A DNA stretch of 64,000 bases from Neelides folsomi (Eukaryota; Arthropoda; Collembola; Neelipleona; Neelidae): the NCBI GenBank assembly GCA_034687125.1, contig JAQGBZ010000008.1, positions 186,001 through 250,000 of the forward strand, written 5' to 3'. Under the pieces are notes generated by a model. The model was not told the DNA's origin. It ran no database searches and saw only the letters and a program-made list of their open reading frames with translations. Shown piece by piece: positions 25,199-37,999 of this stretch. The translations under genes were made by a program, and so were the position numbers. Within the stretch, counting starts at the first letter, position 1. Every line of letters begins with the position of its first letter.

Positions 25199-28100
25199 GA
25201 CTTCAATCCTAAATTATAAACAAACTTATAACGTTCAATGAATATTACTACATAAGCATATTAGTAAATACTGATATAAGTATACAAAATATTTTATTAT
25301 TAATACCAGCAATGGGCCCGTCTCCCGACGGGTTGTTAACTTCTATCCGTTTAAAAACTATTAAATGGTACATCTATCTAGGATTTCCAACTTATTAAAA
25401 TCGAATACCTATCTAAATATAAACCTCAATGTCAGTTGTAATTAAATCAAGGTAGGTTTTGATAGTTTGTGTAATGATTTTCGAACGAATTGATTTTGAG
25501 GTTTGATAAATATATCATTTCCGATTTGGTCATTTATTTCGACATTCAGATGCTCGAGGGAGTGTGAGGAGTCAGAAAATGATGAACTTAGAATAAAAGG
25601 ACCATTTCTTCCTATTGCATTGATATATCAAATTCCGATTCCTTTTTCTTGGGATCTTTTGTAGGGGTGATTTTTGCTGGAAAAATAGATTTCCTTTCCG
25701 AGATTCCCCAATGGAGGAAATAGGAACAAGGGAGCTTTGTGGGGTTTGGGCGAAATCTTTTGATTCCGATTCCGGAAGGAATTCACTTATGTGAGGTTTA
25801 CTCGAATGAGCTGAGCGGGCGAAGTGGTCAGACAGTGGACGGGACACTCCTTCCCACTTCTCTCCTAATCCAGTGGGCATTATTTTCAGATTTACTCCCA
25901 TCACAAGATCACTCGAGGATGGAATTGCCCTCCGCCCCACCCAAGGCCCTTATTATGTTTTTGATGGCTCGGCTCAACAGACTATAATTTGATTTCCTCT
26001 CCTGAATCACTTCTCCGTCTATACCAGTGGTCAAAATATGTAGTAGGTGTAGGCGCACATTGGTATTTCACACACAAGGATGTTTTCCCCCAATTTCTTC
26101 TATTTATTTCTCATCTTGGAATTTCATGTTTGGCTTATTCTCATGCCTAAGATTTCTCATTTTGAGTTGACAGAAATGCTCCGCCTATTTGCGATAGTAG
26201 CCGGAGACTTCGTGGTGAGATTTCCACTCATCCTCATCTTCTTCTGTTTGCGAACGAAGGCTTCCAACATATTCTTGAGATGGGTTGGAGGAAAATCCAA
26301 GTATATCGTGTCATAATTTTAAAAACCCCTGACAGAAGAAGGATGAAACAAAGGGCGATCATCCCGACAACTCCGAGTTGTACGATTAAAAAGGGATAAA
26401 GTAAAATATACAGAGAACGCAAATTGTGTGAGAAAATGCCAACCTGCGTGTGTTGAGTAAAAGGTAAAAGTAAATGACACGCAAATATTGTTTTTTCGAA
26501 ATTACATATTTCATTACATGAGCCGAAGAAGGTTCTACGAGATCCCCATTATCTCAATTTTTGGTTAAAAAATTCGCAGAGGCGAATAAACATGACATGG
26601 AAGTTAGAAAGAAGTCCTGTGATTTATTCTTTTATCATTCTTTAAAAATTGCATTCTATTATTGCAAATTTCCCTATAAGCTTCTTTAAGTCCATAAAAG
26701 CCAACAATTTGACATTCGACATACGAATATATGATTTTAAGATATTTTTATAGTATGATGCAAAAAGTTATTTTGCGACAGCAACTTTTTGCCAAGTTTT
26801 CTGCAATATAATTTTATAGAATGCAGCATATTCTTTAGAAAGACTTTTCTAAAGATTCATCTTTCACCACCCACTATTCTTTCACCAATCTTTATCAAAA
26901 GAGTTGTTTGAAAGTTGGTAACTTTTTTCTACTTTGCAAACAAAGAAAAGATACGTTCATCTTGAAGACTTACTATCACTTTTTCTTTATTTTCATTATT
27001 CAGAGCGAGACTGGAATTGTATTAATACTATTTATAAATAAAATGCCATAATTTTTAAATGAGTAGAGAAAGTAAAAGTTAAAAAAGACGACGATAAGTA
27101 AAGAAATTCTTAGCTATTTTTTTAGTCAGTCATAAAACTTAAATTTCAAATTAACCTCCAAATGTTAATCCTCAACTAAGCCGTTGAAGGCTGAGCCTTG
27201 TTTCCAAACTGAGTTTAAAAACAAAACGATTCGTTCTCCTCTCACTCTCCCCAACGTTCACGACAAAGTCATTAAAATCTAAATTAATTGCCCAATTCGG
27301 CAAAAAAAGGTTGAAGGAAAGTTAGGTAGTTATAAAACTTTTGACATTTTCGTCTTCTTCTTTCATCTCTCCCCTCTTATGAGAAAACTTGAGTAGAAAT
27401 GAAGTGTTCTCCATGTCACAATAAACTTACTTCTTTATTTCTAACAAGATTATGAATATTATTTAAATATTTCTCATCCCGAGAGAGCTAATTAAATATA
27501 CACTTTTGACAGAGAGGCTCGTCACTTCCACACAATGGGTACAATGGTTTTATCTGTATATTTTATTCTTGTCCATGTCTTATAAATTTCTTCGTCTCTT
27601 TATATTTGAATTGAAATTGATTGGGGATGGGCTTGGAGGCAAGAAATGAGAAGAGGAGATAATAGAAGATCCAGTTCGTAAACGGAGATCCTGAATGAGC
27701 AAATTGGAAATTGGAATTTGAAGTTGGCGAATAAACCTTATAAATCCAGCTGAATCTCCTCTCGAATTTTAAAATATCCGATTGAGTATGAGAAGAAGAA
27801 ACGAGTTAATTAAAAATTCCTTCCTACGAGATTAAGCTATATTTTATAAAAAAGGCGTGGGGTGAATTCGAAGATTATGTTTATTATGAGTGTAAAAGGA
27901 AATGAAAAAGTTCTCTCCCAATTTCTAATCCTTTGTATAAACTCGTCTCTTCTGCTTCGACCATCAAAGTCCGCTTTTGTGTATCATATCAGAGGCAATA
28001 TGATAGAGCTTGAAGGTGTGGGGCATATCTTTATCAGTGAGGGCAAGTAGGGCGGGAGTGGTGGTAGGAGAAGTAGCGGAGTTACGCTACCTGATCTCCT

Positions 28101-28792
28101 AATCAGTTCATTACAGGTGCCTCGGATCGATATAATGGTCTCCATAAAGCATGGGTTTATACGACCAACTCCATCTTATCCTATCTTTTGTTTGGATGGT
28201 GGCGATGGACCCGGTGGCAGCCCCACAATCCTATCAAATTATTTCCTTTCCTATCAGCTCCTTGAAGCCAGAGACTTCGAACCCTTCGTTCTTTCGGCCT
28301 CATTAGCGCCAAACTCATCAAAGTCTCTCGATCCGCTTCGCATCTCTAGTAGGGATTTAATGACTTCACTAATAATGAGAGGCGAGGCATCGGAAGCCGT
28401 ATCTGAAATTAGCAGCCGAACCAACTTCAGCCCAAGTTCATTAAAAATCTCCAAGTGGGCTATGCGAGGATTCTCTTAATTTTGATTCATTTTAGTATTT
28501 CTCTTCATTATCATCTAAATTGCAGATTGGAAATTAAAGGAAAAATCAACGTCAGCACATTTATCTAATTATTCAAAATCTTTGCCTTTATCTTCATATA
28601 GGGTAGAATAGTTTATCAGGAATTTGCGTTGGGAAGCGTTTAAAATGGTTGTAAGACATGAGACTTAATCATTAATAGAAATTGATTTTTGCATATCAGA
28701 TGATCAGGATGTAGAGATGAAATGAAAATGAATCAATTGAACTTCCTTGGAAAATGGCATAAAGACTTATGGATTGTTTTTTTCTCTTACAG
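25199..28792. other. Non-coding segment
   Basis: A+T-rich sequence continues right of the MITE to about 25330 and recurs at 26600-27200. A 122-codon minus frame (25572-25940) and a + frame (26080-26316) of hydrophobic peptide are chance-length. At 28117-28479 a + frame of 120 codons lies over a minus frame of about 72 codons (to about 28472), so both strands are open together, a sign of locally low stop-codon density; the minus peptide (core IFNELGLKLVRLLISDTASD) looks the more protein-like but has no good splice sites. A tRNA-Arg-like word at 28091-28106 is discussed among the rejected items. Confidence 0.4.
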
Positions 28793-28916
28793 GTTCAGGA
28801 TTGGAGATAAGAGAGCGAGAATTGTTGTAAGAGAGCGCGAAGGAATTCAGAAGCCGAGTCGCCGTTGGATTCGCCATAAAGGTCGGTCCTTAATTATTAT
28901 TTTATCAAAGTAATTG
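28793..28916 (+). other. Strong splice acceptor followed by a short basic open frame
   Basis: GGATTGTTTTTTTCTCTTACAG, ending at 28792, is one of the best acceptors in the window. From 28793 one frame (first base completing a codon) is open for 39 residues to TAA, beginning FRIGDKRARIVVREREG and very rich in Arg. A moderate donor, ATTGTT|GTAAGA, would instead end a 34-base exon at 28826. The Arg/Glu richness follows directly from the GAGAGCGAGA-type DNA. It could be a last exon, a small internal exon or nothing. Confidence 0.12.
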
Positions 28917-29010
28917 ACGCGCAAGGTAGGGATAATGGATGGTTTGGAGATGGGAGAGAGGCGCCGGGGTTGGGAGATTCTACGTGGGCGAACTGCCTAC
29001 ACATACTCAC

Positions 29011-29072
29011 CCCCCAAATCAGTTATGAATGAATAACGGAGTGTCAATGGGCTCCTCCGTATGTGGATGAAT
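29011..29072 (-). other. Candidate minus-strand exon (62 nt)
   Basis: On the minus strand the acceptor (CATTGATTTTCCTTCTAG) and donor (TTGGGGG|GTGAGT) are both good. One frame is open, with one base at each end shared with neighbouring codons, giving 20 residues starting FIHIRRSPLTLRYSF. It equals the + strand candidates in quality. No neighbouring exon on the same strand is evident within several kilobases. Confidence 0.12.
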
Positions 29073-32000
29073 CTAGAAGGAAAATCAATGTTGAGAAATA
29101 TTATGGAGAGGATAATGAGCGAATGAAAGTTTCCTTTCCCACACCCGAATTTTGATCCTAGATGAATTTTCGAACAAGCTTTGTTGTGTCAGTGGGTTGG
29201 ATTTTCATCATCTCATCTCTCAGTTCATCACACAACTCCCTCGCCCATCTTCGACTCATTGACTCCAAATTATTTTTTAATGTATTCAATCCCCATGTTG
29301 AGAACATGGCATAATGGCTATTATTACCATTACCTCATTTAAAGGTGAAGTGGAGTACAAAGGGATCTTCTCTTCTCCACTTTCATATCTTTCCATCTCC
29401 TCATTCTCTTCTCGGCCCCTTGTTGGTCATGTCAGAGGAAAATGGGAATGATCTTCTCTCCCATATTGTATATTACAATTCTTTCAATAGGGGAAGATCG
29501 CAAACTCATCTTCTCCCTTCACTCCAGTAATCAATCTTTAGATTGACAAAGTCACTCTTTACTTAAACAACAACTACAAACTAATATTGAACATATTGGT
29601 TAACAATTTAACAATGGAATTTCATAGTGTTCTCAGTTATTTTCTTTTGACACGGAATTTAGAGATACGAGAACTTTTTATTGCGTGATATGTACTGTAA
29701 ATATTTTAATTTTATTTTTTCATTATTTAAAAATGTTTCTTAAATATTAACTACAGATAGAAATAGCCTGTTCATTTTTTATTTCGTTTAATTCATTTAA
29801 GTTTTACCCTTGTTTTAACATAAAAAAGTGCAGATTGAGTCTAAGCAAATGCAAATTCTTTTTAACTTCTTTGAGTGAAGAGATGTGATGTAAACTTCCA
29901 ACTCAAACACTGAATTATTTATGAAATTTTGCATATGAAGAGTCTACTTAAAGTGAAATGAATTAAATATACGAAGAAAAGGAGGAATAATGACATCCAG
30001 AGGAAACGCAGATTGTGACTTAAACTCTCTTGTGGGTTTGAGGGGAATAATAGGAGGTGGATGTTGTTTTTGGCTCTTCTTCTTTTCCTTCCTGTCTGCC
30101 AAGACTCTGTGAAGACTCCGAGATGAGGATGAGCTTATTTAGTTTAACAACGAACAAGATTTATCTTCATCTGAAGTCGGGGAGAATCGAAGAGACTCAA
30201 ATTCCTTCTCTATTTTTCATGAAAGAGCAAATAAGAGGAGAGAATTCAATTTCTGCCCACTCTTCCGACTCCACCGAAATTTTGATTTTTTCTTCCCTTC
30301 GCTTGAGGGAAGTCAAGAGTGGGTTTAGAGGAAGAGGTTGGTTCATTTATATTAGCTATCATGTTCTATTCATTTCACCATCATATCATCCTACTAGGTC
30401 GATGAAGATTAGAGCTGTCTCACTATATGGATAAAAAAACTGTGAGAAACTGGTGAGATGAGATTTAAGAATCGATGAGTCTGATGGATAGGGCCCATTA
30501 CAATTTTTCTATATACTCCTTTCTTTCTTTTATCCTCTTCAAAATTCATTTTCGCCGAGGAAATTTACACTTTGAAAACCATTATTTTTCCTTCGAGGCT
30601 CAAACGTAAATAAAATGAGGGGTTGTGTGGGTCTATTTTCACACTCTGTATGACTTAAGCTCCATATTCAATTTTCTGAGGACTTTTACTTAAGTGGCTA
30701 TATAAGAACTAGTCCCTGTGGGTTGGAACTGATAAAAGTGCGACTTGCTATAGGGTTTCCGTTTGAAGATGAACATATAGAGGAAGGTGGCTGGGGGCCC
30801 TTTGTCTTGATTTTCCACCTAGATTGCATTTCATGACTGACGACATAAAGTTGTAGACGGGAGATGAAGTTCTGAGTTGATCTACGGCCTTATTCATACA
30901 CACACTCGTGGAAAATGGTGAGGCTTTCTGCTTACATCACACTTCCTCCTTTTCTCTATTGTCTCTTCTTTAAGACATTATTCATATGGAATATAGGGCT
31001 AGGAGATTGATTTGAACGTGCACTACTGTAACTGTTCATTTTTTCAATGAGTAAATAGCCGATGCACTTTTGTGATTTTAGCCTCTATAAATTTTCAAGT
31101 ACCTAGGTTGCATTCTTTGGATTCTCCTTCAACTGGATAACTTTTGAGAATGAAGACATTTACAAGAGGTATATACATGAGATGAAAGCCAGGATCTTCT
31201 TTTGGAATTTTCATCGCCCACACAGACCGTATAATAAATATTTAGATAGGACAGTTCTGAACGTGGTCGTAATGACAGGTCCATCTTCAAATATTTTCAT
31301 CTGATGGGAGGAAGGGGGAAGTTGTGAACGAGTTAGGAGAGAATTGACTCCATAAGACGTCTTCTTCCTCTCTTATGAATTCTTGGAAGGGAATGAGAAA
31401 AGTAAACTATTCCACACATGGGGGGAGAGACACTTGAGTTTGAACTAAGGCCCAATGTTTTGTTATGTCTTTTCTTCCTTCAAGAGCATTTCTCGAGTAT
31501 GAGGAGGGAAATGAAAGTGAATTCCTTTGAAGGAATCCATTCATTTCATCTTACACTATTACCAACTCTTATGGAGAGAAGAGATAGAAGACGTAATGTG
31601 GGTGGTTCTCATTCCACTTCTCGTTAATTCTACAAACTTCGTCGTGGAAGGTGGAATTTAAGGGGTATGGAAGATAATGGGACTTAGGGTCTTGGGCCTT
31701 GTGCATGTAAGTTAGTAAGTGACGAAGGAGCCGACAGCCTCCTTCGCCCTCCCAACTTCAAAATGACTTTAGAAAGACAATTTAGGTGGGGAAGGAGAAA
31801 TTAGCAAATGAATTGGTTCCTCCGCAGCCGCTTCCATCGAACACATGAAGGGAGAACAGGGACGCGACGGTCGGCCATTACATTCAAAATAGATAGACCC
31901 ACTTACACATCGCTCTCTTAATGCCTTCAAGCCCTTTCCCTATATTTGCATCCCATTTCCCTCGCCGTTCTCTCAAGTGTGGAACATGGAAAGGCAGGAG

Positions 32001-32869
32001 AAAATTCCTAAATTTGATGTTCTATCATTAAAATTGCAAATTTTATTATAAAATCTAATATTACATGTTCCACATTTAATTTATGCAATAACTGAGAAAT
32101 TCCTTGAGACATCCTTATAGTGAAAATTCTAGATTTTAAATATAGGGTAAGAGGTGAATAGGGGGAAATTTAGTGAAAAGGAGGGAGGAATACTTTCATG
32201 TTATTTTAGTAAGCTCATTGTTCGAATGAGTTTGGAAAATAAAAATAGTGAGCTTTCTCTCTTTAATGGGGGAGGAAGAGGGATGGTCATTGGAATGTGG
32301 GGGCCAAGCGTCTGTACAATTGGATATAGATCAAAGTGTTGGACTCTCTTTATGTCTTGCTAGGATAAAGTGTCTTTCTCGTAAGTAAGTTCCCATTTAT
32401 AAGTGAGTAGAGAGCGGGCTCCTAAGGGCGGTGGAATGAATGGCGGAGGAGAGAAAGACGACCATTTCCTCTCACACATTTATTTATCGCTAGCTGAAGC
32501 TTTGGAAGTTAATGTACCCACGTAGAGGACACTTTCTCCGACTCAACTTCCCTAACTTCTAATGGACTTAATGCACGAGGCGAGTTCCCCAAACATTTTC
32601 TACCGTTTCTCAATTAGAAGTACTCGTAATGGGCTATGACGTTTTCTCATAAATGCAATTGGAGAAATTAAATTATGAGGCGAAGCTGAATGGAACTTTC
32701 TATATTTTCATTTTGACATTAAATGTCTCGCTGGCCTTCAATTCAAACTGAAGTAGGAAGGAAGCGGGGGAGATGGGAAAGGCTCGAGATAAAATATTTG
32801 CTTTCCTCTCAACCACTTAAAATCCCAGAGTTCCATTAAGAACTTCAATTATGAACCAAGATTGAGTAA

Positions 32870-32945
32870 GAAAGACAAGGATCGAACCCCCATTTGAGAA
32901 TATTTCATGAGATGAGTATTTGTGCACGCTTAACAAATATGGGTA
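32870..32945 (-). repeat. tRNA-like relic (possible SINE head), second copy
   Basis: On the minus strand GTTAAGCGTGCACAAAT (starting at 32934) is followed 46 bases later by GGTTCGATCC (32888-32879), a perfect match to the tRNA B-box consensus. The order and the shared CACAAAT word match the + strand relic at 1277-1346. Neither the acceptor nor the T stem pairs well, so this is not a working tRNA. Two diverged copies in opposite orientation are what an old tRNA-derived SINE family would leave, but the similarity is short. Confidence 0.18.
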
Positions 32946-33060
32946 TTTAAATGCAAAATATTTCATAAGTAACGGAGTTTCAAATAGACCAATCTCTTTG
33001 TGTAGTGAATAAATGAGGCAACCTAACTTTGTATAAACTTCTTTCCCTTTTGCCTGCTAG

Positions 33061-33111
33061 AATAAGTGTAAGGACTGTAAGATGTATTTATACTGAGAGA
33101 TATTTGACCGG
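33061..33111 (+). other. Candidate internal exon (51 nt)
   Basis: The acceptor (CTTCTTTCCCTTTTGCCTGCTAG, ending at 33060) is excellent; the donor ACCGG|GTAAAG is fair, and closer weak donors exist. One frame enters and leaves in phase 2 and encodes 16 residues beginning ISVRTVRCIYTERYLT. Its exit phase fits the next candidate, 33851-33907, joining through a Gly codon. The peptide is unrecognised. Confidence 0.12.
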
Positions 33112-33850
33112 GTAAAGAAAGTGGAGCAAAAGAATCTTTTGAATTGCCCAACTTATTCAACTCCACCTTTCTTTGAAAGGAAAAGGAATTGAAGCGGGTA
33201 GAATTTGGCCAAAGCTCCTTCCTACTCTTAACTTGAGTGAAAGAAATTTTCTTTTAAGTATAAATACTAATAGAACGCAGGAAGGTAAAATAAAGAAATC
33301 TAAACATATATTTTTATATACAATGAGCCTCAAGTGTTTCGAAGCGAAATTGAATTCTGATTGCAAAAAGGTCCTTTACAAGAAACTCCCGTTTAAAGTT
33401 TCAAATAAAAGAAACTGTCCAAATCAGGCTTCCCATAAACAATGTTTACAAAAAATGAGTTTAACGCAATTTAATACATAAATGGCATCTTGAACTTATG
33501 TTGGTTAGTATTTCTAGTATACATGTAGTTTGCAGTTACACACTAACAATGAGACTTAAAAGCACAGTTAGGCGTAAATACTGAATTTCTCCGGATTTCC
33601 AATATTAATTAGTTTAATTAAACTTGGAAAGAAGTTTTATTTCCCAATTACAAGTAGTGATCGTAAGTCAAGAAATACGTGTGAATCTTTGTTTACGTTG
33701 TTAGTGAATCGTGGGTATGAATTTTAAATTGCAAAATGAAGATTCCAATGCATCTAACATAAAAGAACAGTAAGAGTAGTGGAATGACTTTGTCACTTGC
33801 TGCTCCCTCCCTCATTCCTTTTCTTCTATCTTTCTCATTATCTCGATTAG

Positions 33851-33907
33851 GGCTAGTGAGGTAGTGTGCTTGAATTTCGTGATAATATTGATGCAGAATA
33901 TTTCATG
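33851..33907 (+). other. Candidate internal exon (57 nt)
   Basis: A long pyrimidine-rich stretch (about 33785-33848) ends in TAG at 33850, and TTTCATG|GTAAGC follows after 57 bases. Only one of three frames is open, entering and leaving in phase 2, and encodes 18 residues starting ASEVVCLNFVIILMQNIS, a hydrophobic run compatible with part of a membrane segment. The pyrimidine tract is unusually long, so the acceptor is strong, but such tracts are common here. Confidence 0.15.
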
Positions 33908-34834
33908 GTAAGCGGGTTGAGAAGTTCATGTTTATTTACCCAGTAACTTCATTTGGTTTTGGCAGGATTGAGGGATTTATGAGCAGAATTCTCATTGCTT
34001 CCCCCGGATATAGTTTGAAAGGCAGTTTGGATTGGTAGCAACTCGCTACCGCAATGAGACTTGGAATTAAAATATTCCGATTCAATCTTCATCTTGATTA
34101 CTTTGTATTTATTGCACTCATTGTTTATAGGAGAACCCCTAGTGGAAATATTAGAGCTTATTAGTGTCTACTCAGAGTCAGCGAGCGTATTCAATCGATT
34201 GGGAAGGTATGAAATGAGTTCAATGGATGAGACACGGGAATAGAAGAGATTGAAAATGGAAATGAGGAAGGTGGAGTGCCTGAGGGGCTTATCCCGATTA
34301 GGACGAAACAATCTCCGTTCCATCACATCATCAGGTAGAAGGAATCCATTTGCGAATGGTGGATCTTCGGAGAGATTGAATTCAAATTGAACACTCGGCT
34401 CAATCACTGCCCACATTAGGAATTAGAATTAAAAATTAGAACTATATGTTTCGGACATGATGCAAGGGAGAATTTTGTGTGGAGTTTTGGGCCCACGCTA
34501 CTTCCATGTAATGAATCTCCACTTGTGTTCTCCCAACGAATGAAGATATAAATCAAGGGGGAATCATTTCAATTCGCCTATGTAATTTCCTTCGCCTCTT
34601 CCTCAGTTTATTCCCAATCATTTGCATCTTCCTTTGGAGAGCGGAGGATGAGGAACACAGTGTTTGGCTTCATCCTTCTTCGATTTTACAAATTAAATCT
34701 TTATTTGCCAAATTCACCTCCACCAATTCCCATTCACAGCCCATTTGGAACTTTTAAGACCTGAATGGGCGTGAAGGACTTACCTTTTTACTACACTTCT
34801 CTAGTGCTCTGCCTTATTAATTTTTATCTTTCAG

Positions 34835-34905
34835 CAAATCGTGAAATTGCCAACTTGCTGGCATTATTCTCTTTTATGGCCATAGAGCGGTTCGTGGACT
34901 TTTGA
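34835..34905 (+). other. Candidate last exon with downstream ATTAAA
   Basis: A strong acceptor (TTATTAATTTTTATCTTTCAG, ending at 34834) is followed by a frame (entered in phase 1) of 22 residues beginning NREIANLLALFSFMAIERF and closing with TGA at 34903-34905. An ATTAAA hexamer, a known variant of the polyadenylation signal, lies at 34944-34949, 39 bases after the stop. The arrangement fits a short terminal exon. No upstream + strand candidate leaves in the required phase nearby, so the evidence is thin. Confidence 0.14.
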
Positions 34906-35346
34906 TGGTTTATAATTTTTATAATGTAACTTAATTCATTTAAATTAAAAGAATATTAAGGGCTAATAATTCCTGAGTTTTGAGGAGTAATCAGTTTGAT
35001 TAAAATTCCTCATTATTCTGTAATGTGTTTTTTCACATGTGGTGAGAGAGGGAAGGAAGGTGTTTAAGGAGGAGGGCAAAAAGATTCGGTGGAATCAAAA
35101 ACCAGATTTGAGGTTCAGATGGTGAGTTTGATTGGAATAATATAAAGTTATATGAGACTCATCATTTTTTGGGCTGGGAAGGAAGGCGGAGGCGAGGCGA
35201 GTGGCTGATTGCATTAGAATACGGCGATGAACTCTTCTTGTATTATGCTGGATATGAATATCTTAATAGTGAACCAAACAACTTGTACTTCACATACTTT
35301 TCGCATTTCAAATAGCAATTAGAGCCAGAGTATTAATTTCCCTTAC

Positions 35347-35384
35347 CCGTCAACTCGTAAAATTACAACTTGCAGCATTAACAA
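35347..35384 (-). other. Candidate minus-strand exon (38 nt)
   Basis: On the minus strand a good acceptor (GTTTATGTTCACTTGTCCAG) and donor (GACGG|GTAAGG) bracket 38 bases with one open frame encoding LLMLQVVILRVD. Too short for its open frame to mean much; included because both sites are good and it is a further control on the opposite strand. Confidence 0.1.
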
Positions 35385-36526
35385 CTGGACAAGTGAACAT
35401 AAACAATATGCAACGTATAAACAGTACGTTCAAAACTTGATTCCCTCCATATTACACGCACTGGTCGACATTGCCCTTTTGACAATAATATTTTAATAAT
35501 CTTCCCCTTTGAAATCCTATTAGCAATTTTGCAATAATCTTAAGTAATCTCCCTAGTAAGCTACTTAAATTCCGTGCCAATGAATCATCCCAATGCTAAG
35601 TAGGAGTACTTATCAGTTCACAAATATTTAAGTGAGGAGCCAGTGGCCTGTCGTAAATAGGATTCTACACAGTCACAGTCACAACTTTTATTTTTGTTTC
35701 TCATAAGGGCAGGATTAAAGCGTGTAAAAAGATTACATGGAAGTTTATGCTCTTAATCTTCACATTTGCACTTTACAAGATCCGAGTATTACAAATCTCC
35801 ACTTCAGAAATCTGCTTTTATATTTTTCTCATTTGCATAATATATGGTTCGTTTTCAATATATTGTAAACATGTATCAGACATTTCAAATAAAAATAATA
35901 AATTAATTTTTTGCTGATTTGAGCATGAAATATTTTAAAGATAAATCTTGTTTGTATTGTTTATTACATTCGGGAAAATTGTTTAGTCATTGGCCTCATT
36001 GGAGTAAAATTTTTGCTAATACAAAAATATTAAACTATGTACGAGCACATGTATGTCCATGCATCTCGTTGGTGTTCAAGTTGGGGAGTTGAAAAAATAA
36101 AGTGTGAAGACTGTTCTGTCGAGGTTATTTTAATTTTTATTTCCACTGTTCTTGGAGAATAATTCGTTACTGGAATCGCATTGTTCTTTGAAAGTGAAAC
36201 CGGTTCCTCGAGGTGAAGTCCCAGGATAAATTATCCCGGCTCAAATCTTATAGTGGTAGGTATATAATATAATAGCGAATAATGAAGAGATCAGCGTTGG
36301 AGAGAAACAGATACGAGTTGATTTGAAAAATCCGGCTCCATTCAAAACAATGGGCTCATATGGGGTATTTTACTACTGTCTGCTCTTTGACGTTTAGAAC
36401 AATTATGTGATCGGAGTAGCCGAGATTCTTATTTCTTCTCTCCCTTCAATGAGGCCCATTAGCTTCACCTTCAACTCATACTTATTTGCGCTCTGATTGC
36501 TAGTTTGCTCTCATTTTCCTTCGCAG

Positions 36527-36577
36527 TAATTGTAAACGGAGTCTCTTCTCTGGATTGAGTCGAGCAGGAGTTGGAGG
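36527..36577 (+). other. Candidate internal exon (51 nt)
   Basis: The acceptor (TTGCTCTCATTTTCCTTCGCAG, ending at 36526) is excellent; the donor GGAGG|GTAATT at 36578 is fair. One frame enters and leaves in phase 2 and encodes 16 residues, NCKRSLFSGLSRAGVG, closing at a TAA if not spliced. It is the third consecutive phase 2-to-2 candidate after 33061-33111 and 33851-33907, which is suggestive but has an appreciable chance probability. Confidence 0.12.
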
Positions 36578-37999
36578 GTAATTTCAAGTACACGATCGGT
36601 GAGCAAAGTGGGCTCCTCGCGTTTAGACCTCCTTCTCATCTCAATTGACTTCTTCGGCCATTAAGGGCAACGAAGGCTCAATCTCATGTTGGTTTTCCTA
36701 TTCAAAATAATTAGGGAGCAACTTCAGGTTTCTCAGACGGGAGAAGAGGAATTATTTTGTTGTTTAATGCACCGCTTTGCATCCACGTCGCTCCCCATTC
36801 TCCACATTAACATTTAGTGAAAGATTAGTAAATAGAGGAAAATTGCTTAATAAGACCTTCGGACTCATCCAGGAATTCCCGTCTCGCCTTCTAAGATGAG
36901 AATTGGGAGTGAGAAGCGGTTGGATTCTTGGATTATAAAGCAGTAAATCTTTTCTTGTTATTATTTTATCTGGAGGGTAAGAAAAATGCCTTCCTTTCAA
37001 TATTCATTGGTCTTTGAGAATGATGAGGGAATTGGAGCTTTTGGGGTTACAAATCCAAAGAGAAATAATTAGAGAGGTGAGGGCCTTAACCTGCCCAACA
37101 TTTTTATCGAGGATCATATCGCTTTGAGTTCAGTTTCTTAATTAGCAAAGCAATAAAAGCTCGTTAAGCACAATTTATTATTTTTTGATGTGCAAATAAT
37201 ATCCACCTTTCTTTCAATTATTCATTAATTTTATTACTATTCTTTTTTAATTGGGAAATAATGAAGTTTTTCTTTAAAAGTCAAGGAGGGCGTAATTGCT
37301 TTATTTCCTCTATTTGGAAGGGAAGATGAGGTTGATACCCACGGAATGAGTTAATTACCTCCTTCCTTTTCCGACCAACTCTCGGAGATTATCGCAAATT
37401 CGCAAGTTGATAATGAGGAACTGAGCCGAGATTCCAATTTTGTAAATGTAAAATCGAAACATGATTTTGGGATGGTCGGGGAAGTTGAAAAGGTTCAGAA
37501 ATTGCTGAGTTAGCTTCGTTTCGAAATGTTCTCCAGAAGAGAGGCTCTCTCCGCTCTCAACCCATGTGTTGCCCCACTTACCATTACCATTATTCCTCTA
37601 TTACTATTACTTAGCAAGCCCAAGTTTCCGGATTCCCGGGTTTAATACATATCATTGAGGAGTATTCAGCTGGGCAAGCAGAGGCTATAGAGTAGCAGAG
37701 GGACAAAAGGCGAATTTTGAGTGTTTCCCCGCCGTTGATGTTGATTGCCACTCAAGTGGAGGGGAAGGAAGGGAGTTTATCCAAGTTCCGGGAAAAGGCG
37801 GAAACTCACATTTGCCCGTTCGAAATGGGATTGAGTATGTGGAGTTCAAAGTTTGGAGGTCATTTCCCCCACTTTCATCATTCCTCCGCTCTCTATGAGA
37901 TTTAAAGGTACGCCAACATGAAATCCTCTTTTGTGGAGAAAACTCCATTGTGATCACTTATCGACTACTTTCAACTCATCTACACGTTTGAATGATAGA

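Larger units (their letters stand above)
28917..33060. other. Non-coding segment
   Basis: A + frame of 125 codons (30057-30434, GTG-initiated, two internal ATGs around codon 23) is the longest frame; its length is about what chance allows, and no motif is recognised. A+T-rich blocks lie at 29580-29960 and 32010-32150. A 17-base potential micro-exon at 32364-32380 has a strong acceptor and a perfect GTAAGT donor, too short to test by reading frame. A minus-strand exon candidate (29011-29072) and a tRNA-like relic (32870-32945) are listed separately. Confidence 0.4.

Noticed and set aside
28060-28135. tRNA-Arg(CCT)-like sequence: CTGATCTCCTAATCAG followed by TTACAGGT
   Set aside because: The anticodon-like loop is one base too short or the stem one pair too short, the D region has about ten extra bases, and no B box or acceptor stem can be aligned. 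At most a very decayed relic.
28117-28479. 120-codon + strand frame with an overlapping open minus frame
   Set aside because: Both strands being open at once points to local scarcity of stop codons; neither frame has a convincing start or splice sites.
33853-33875. TGAGGTAGTGTG, resembling the let-7 5' end
   Set aside because: Only the seed region agrees and no complementary arm lies within 100 bases.
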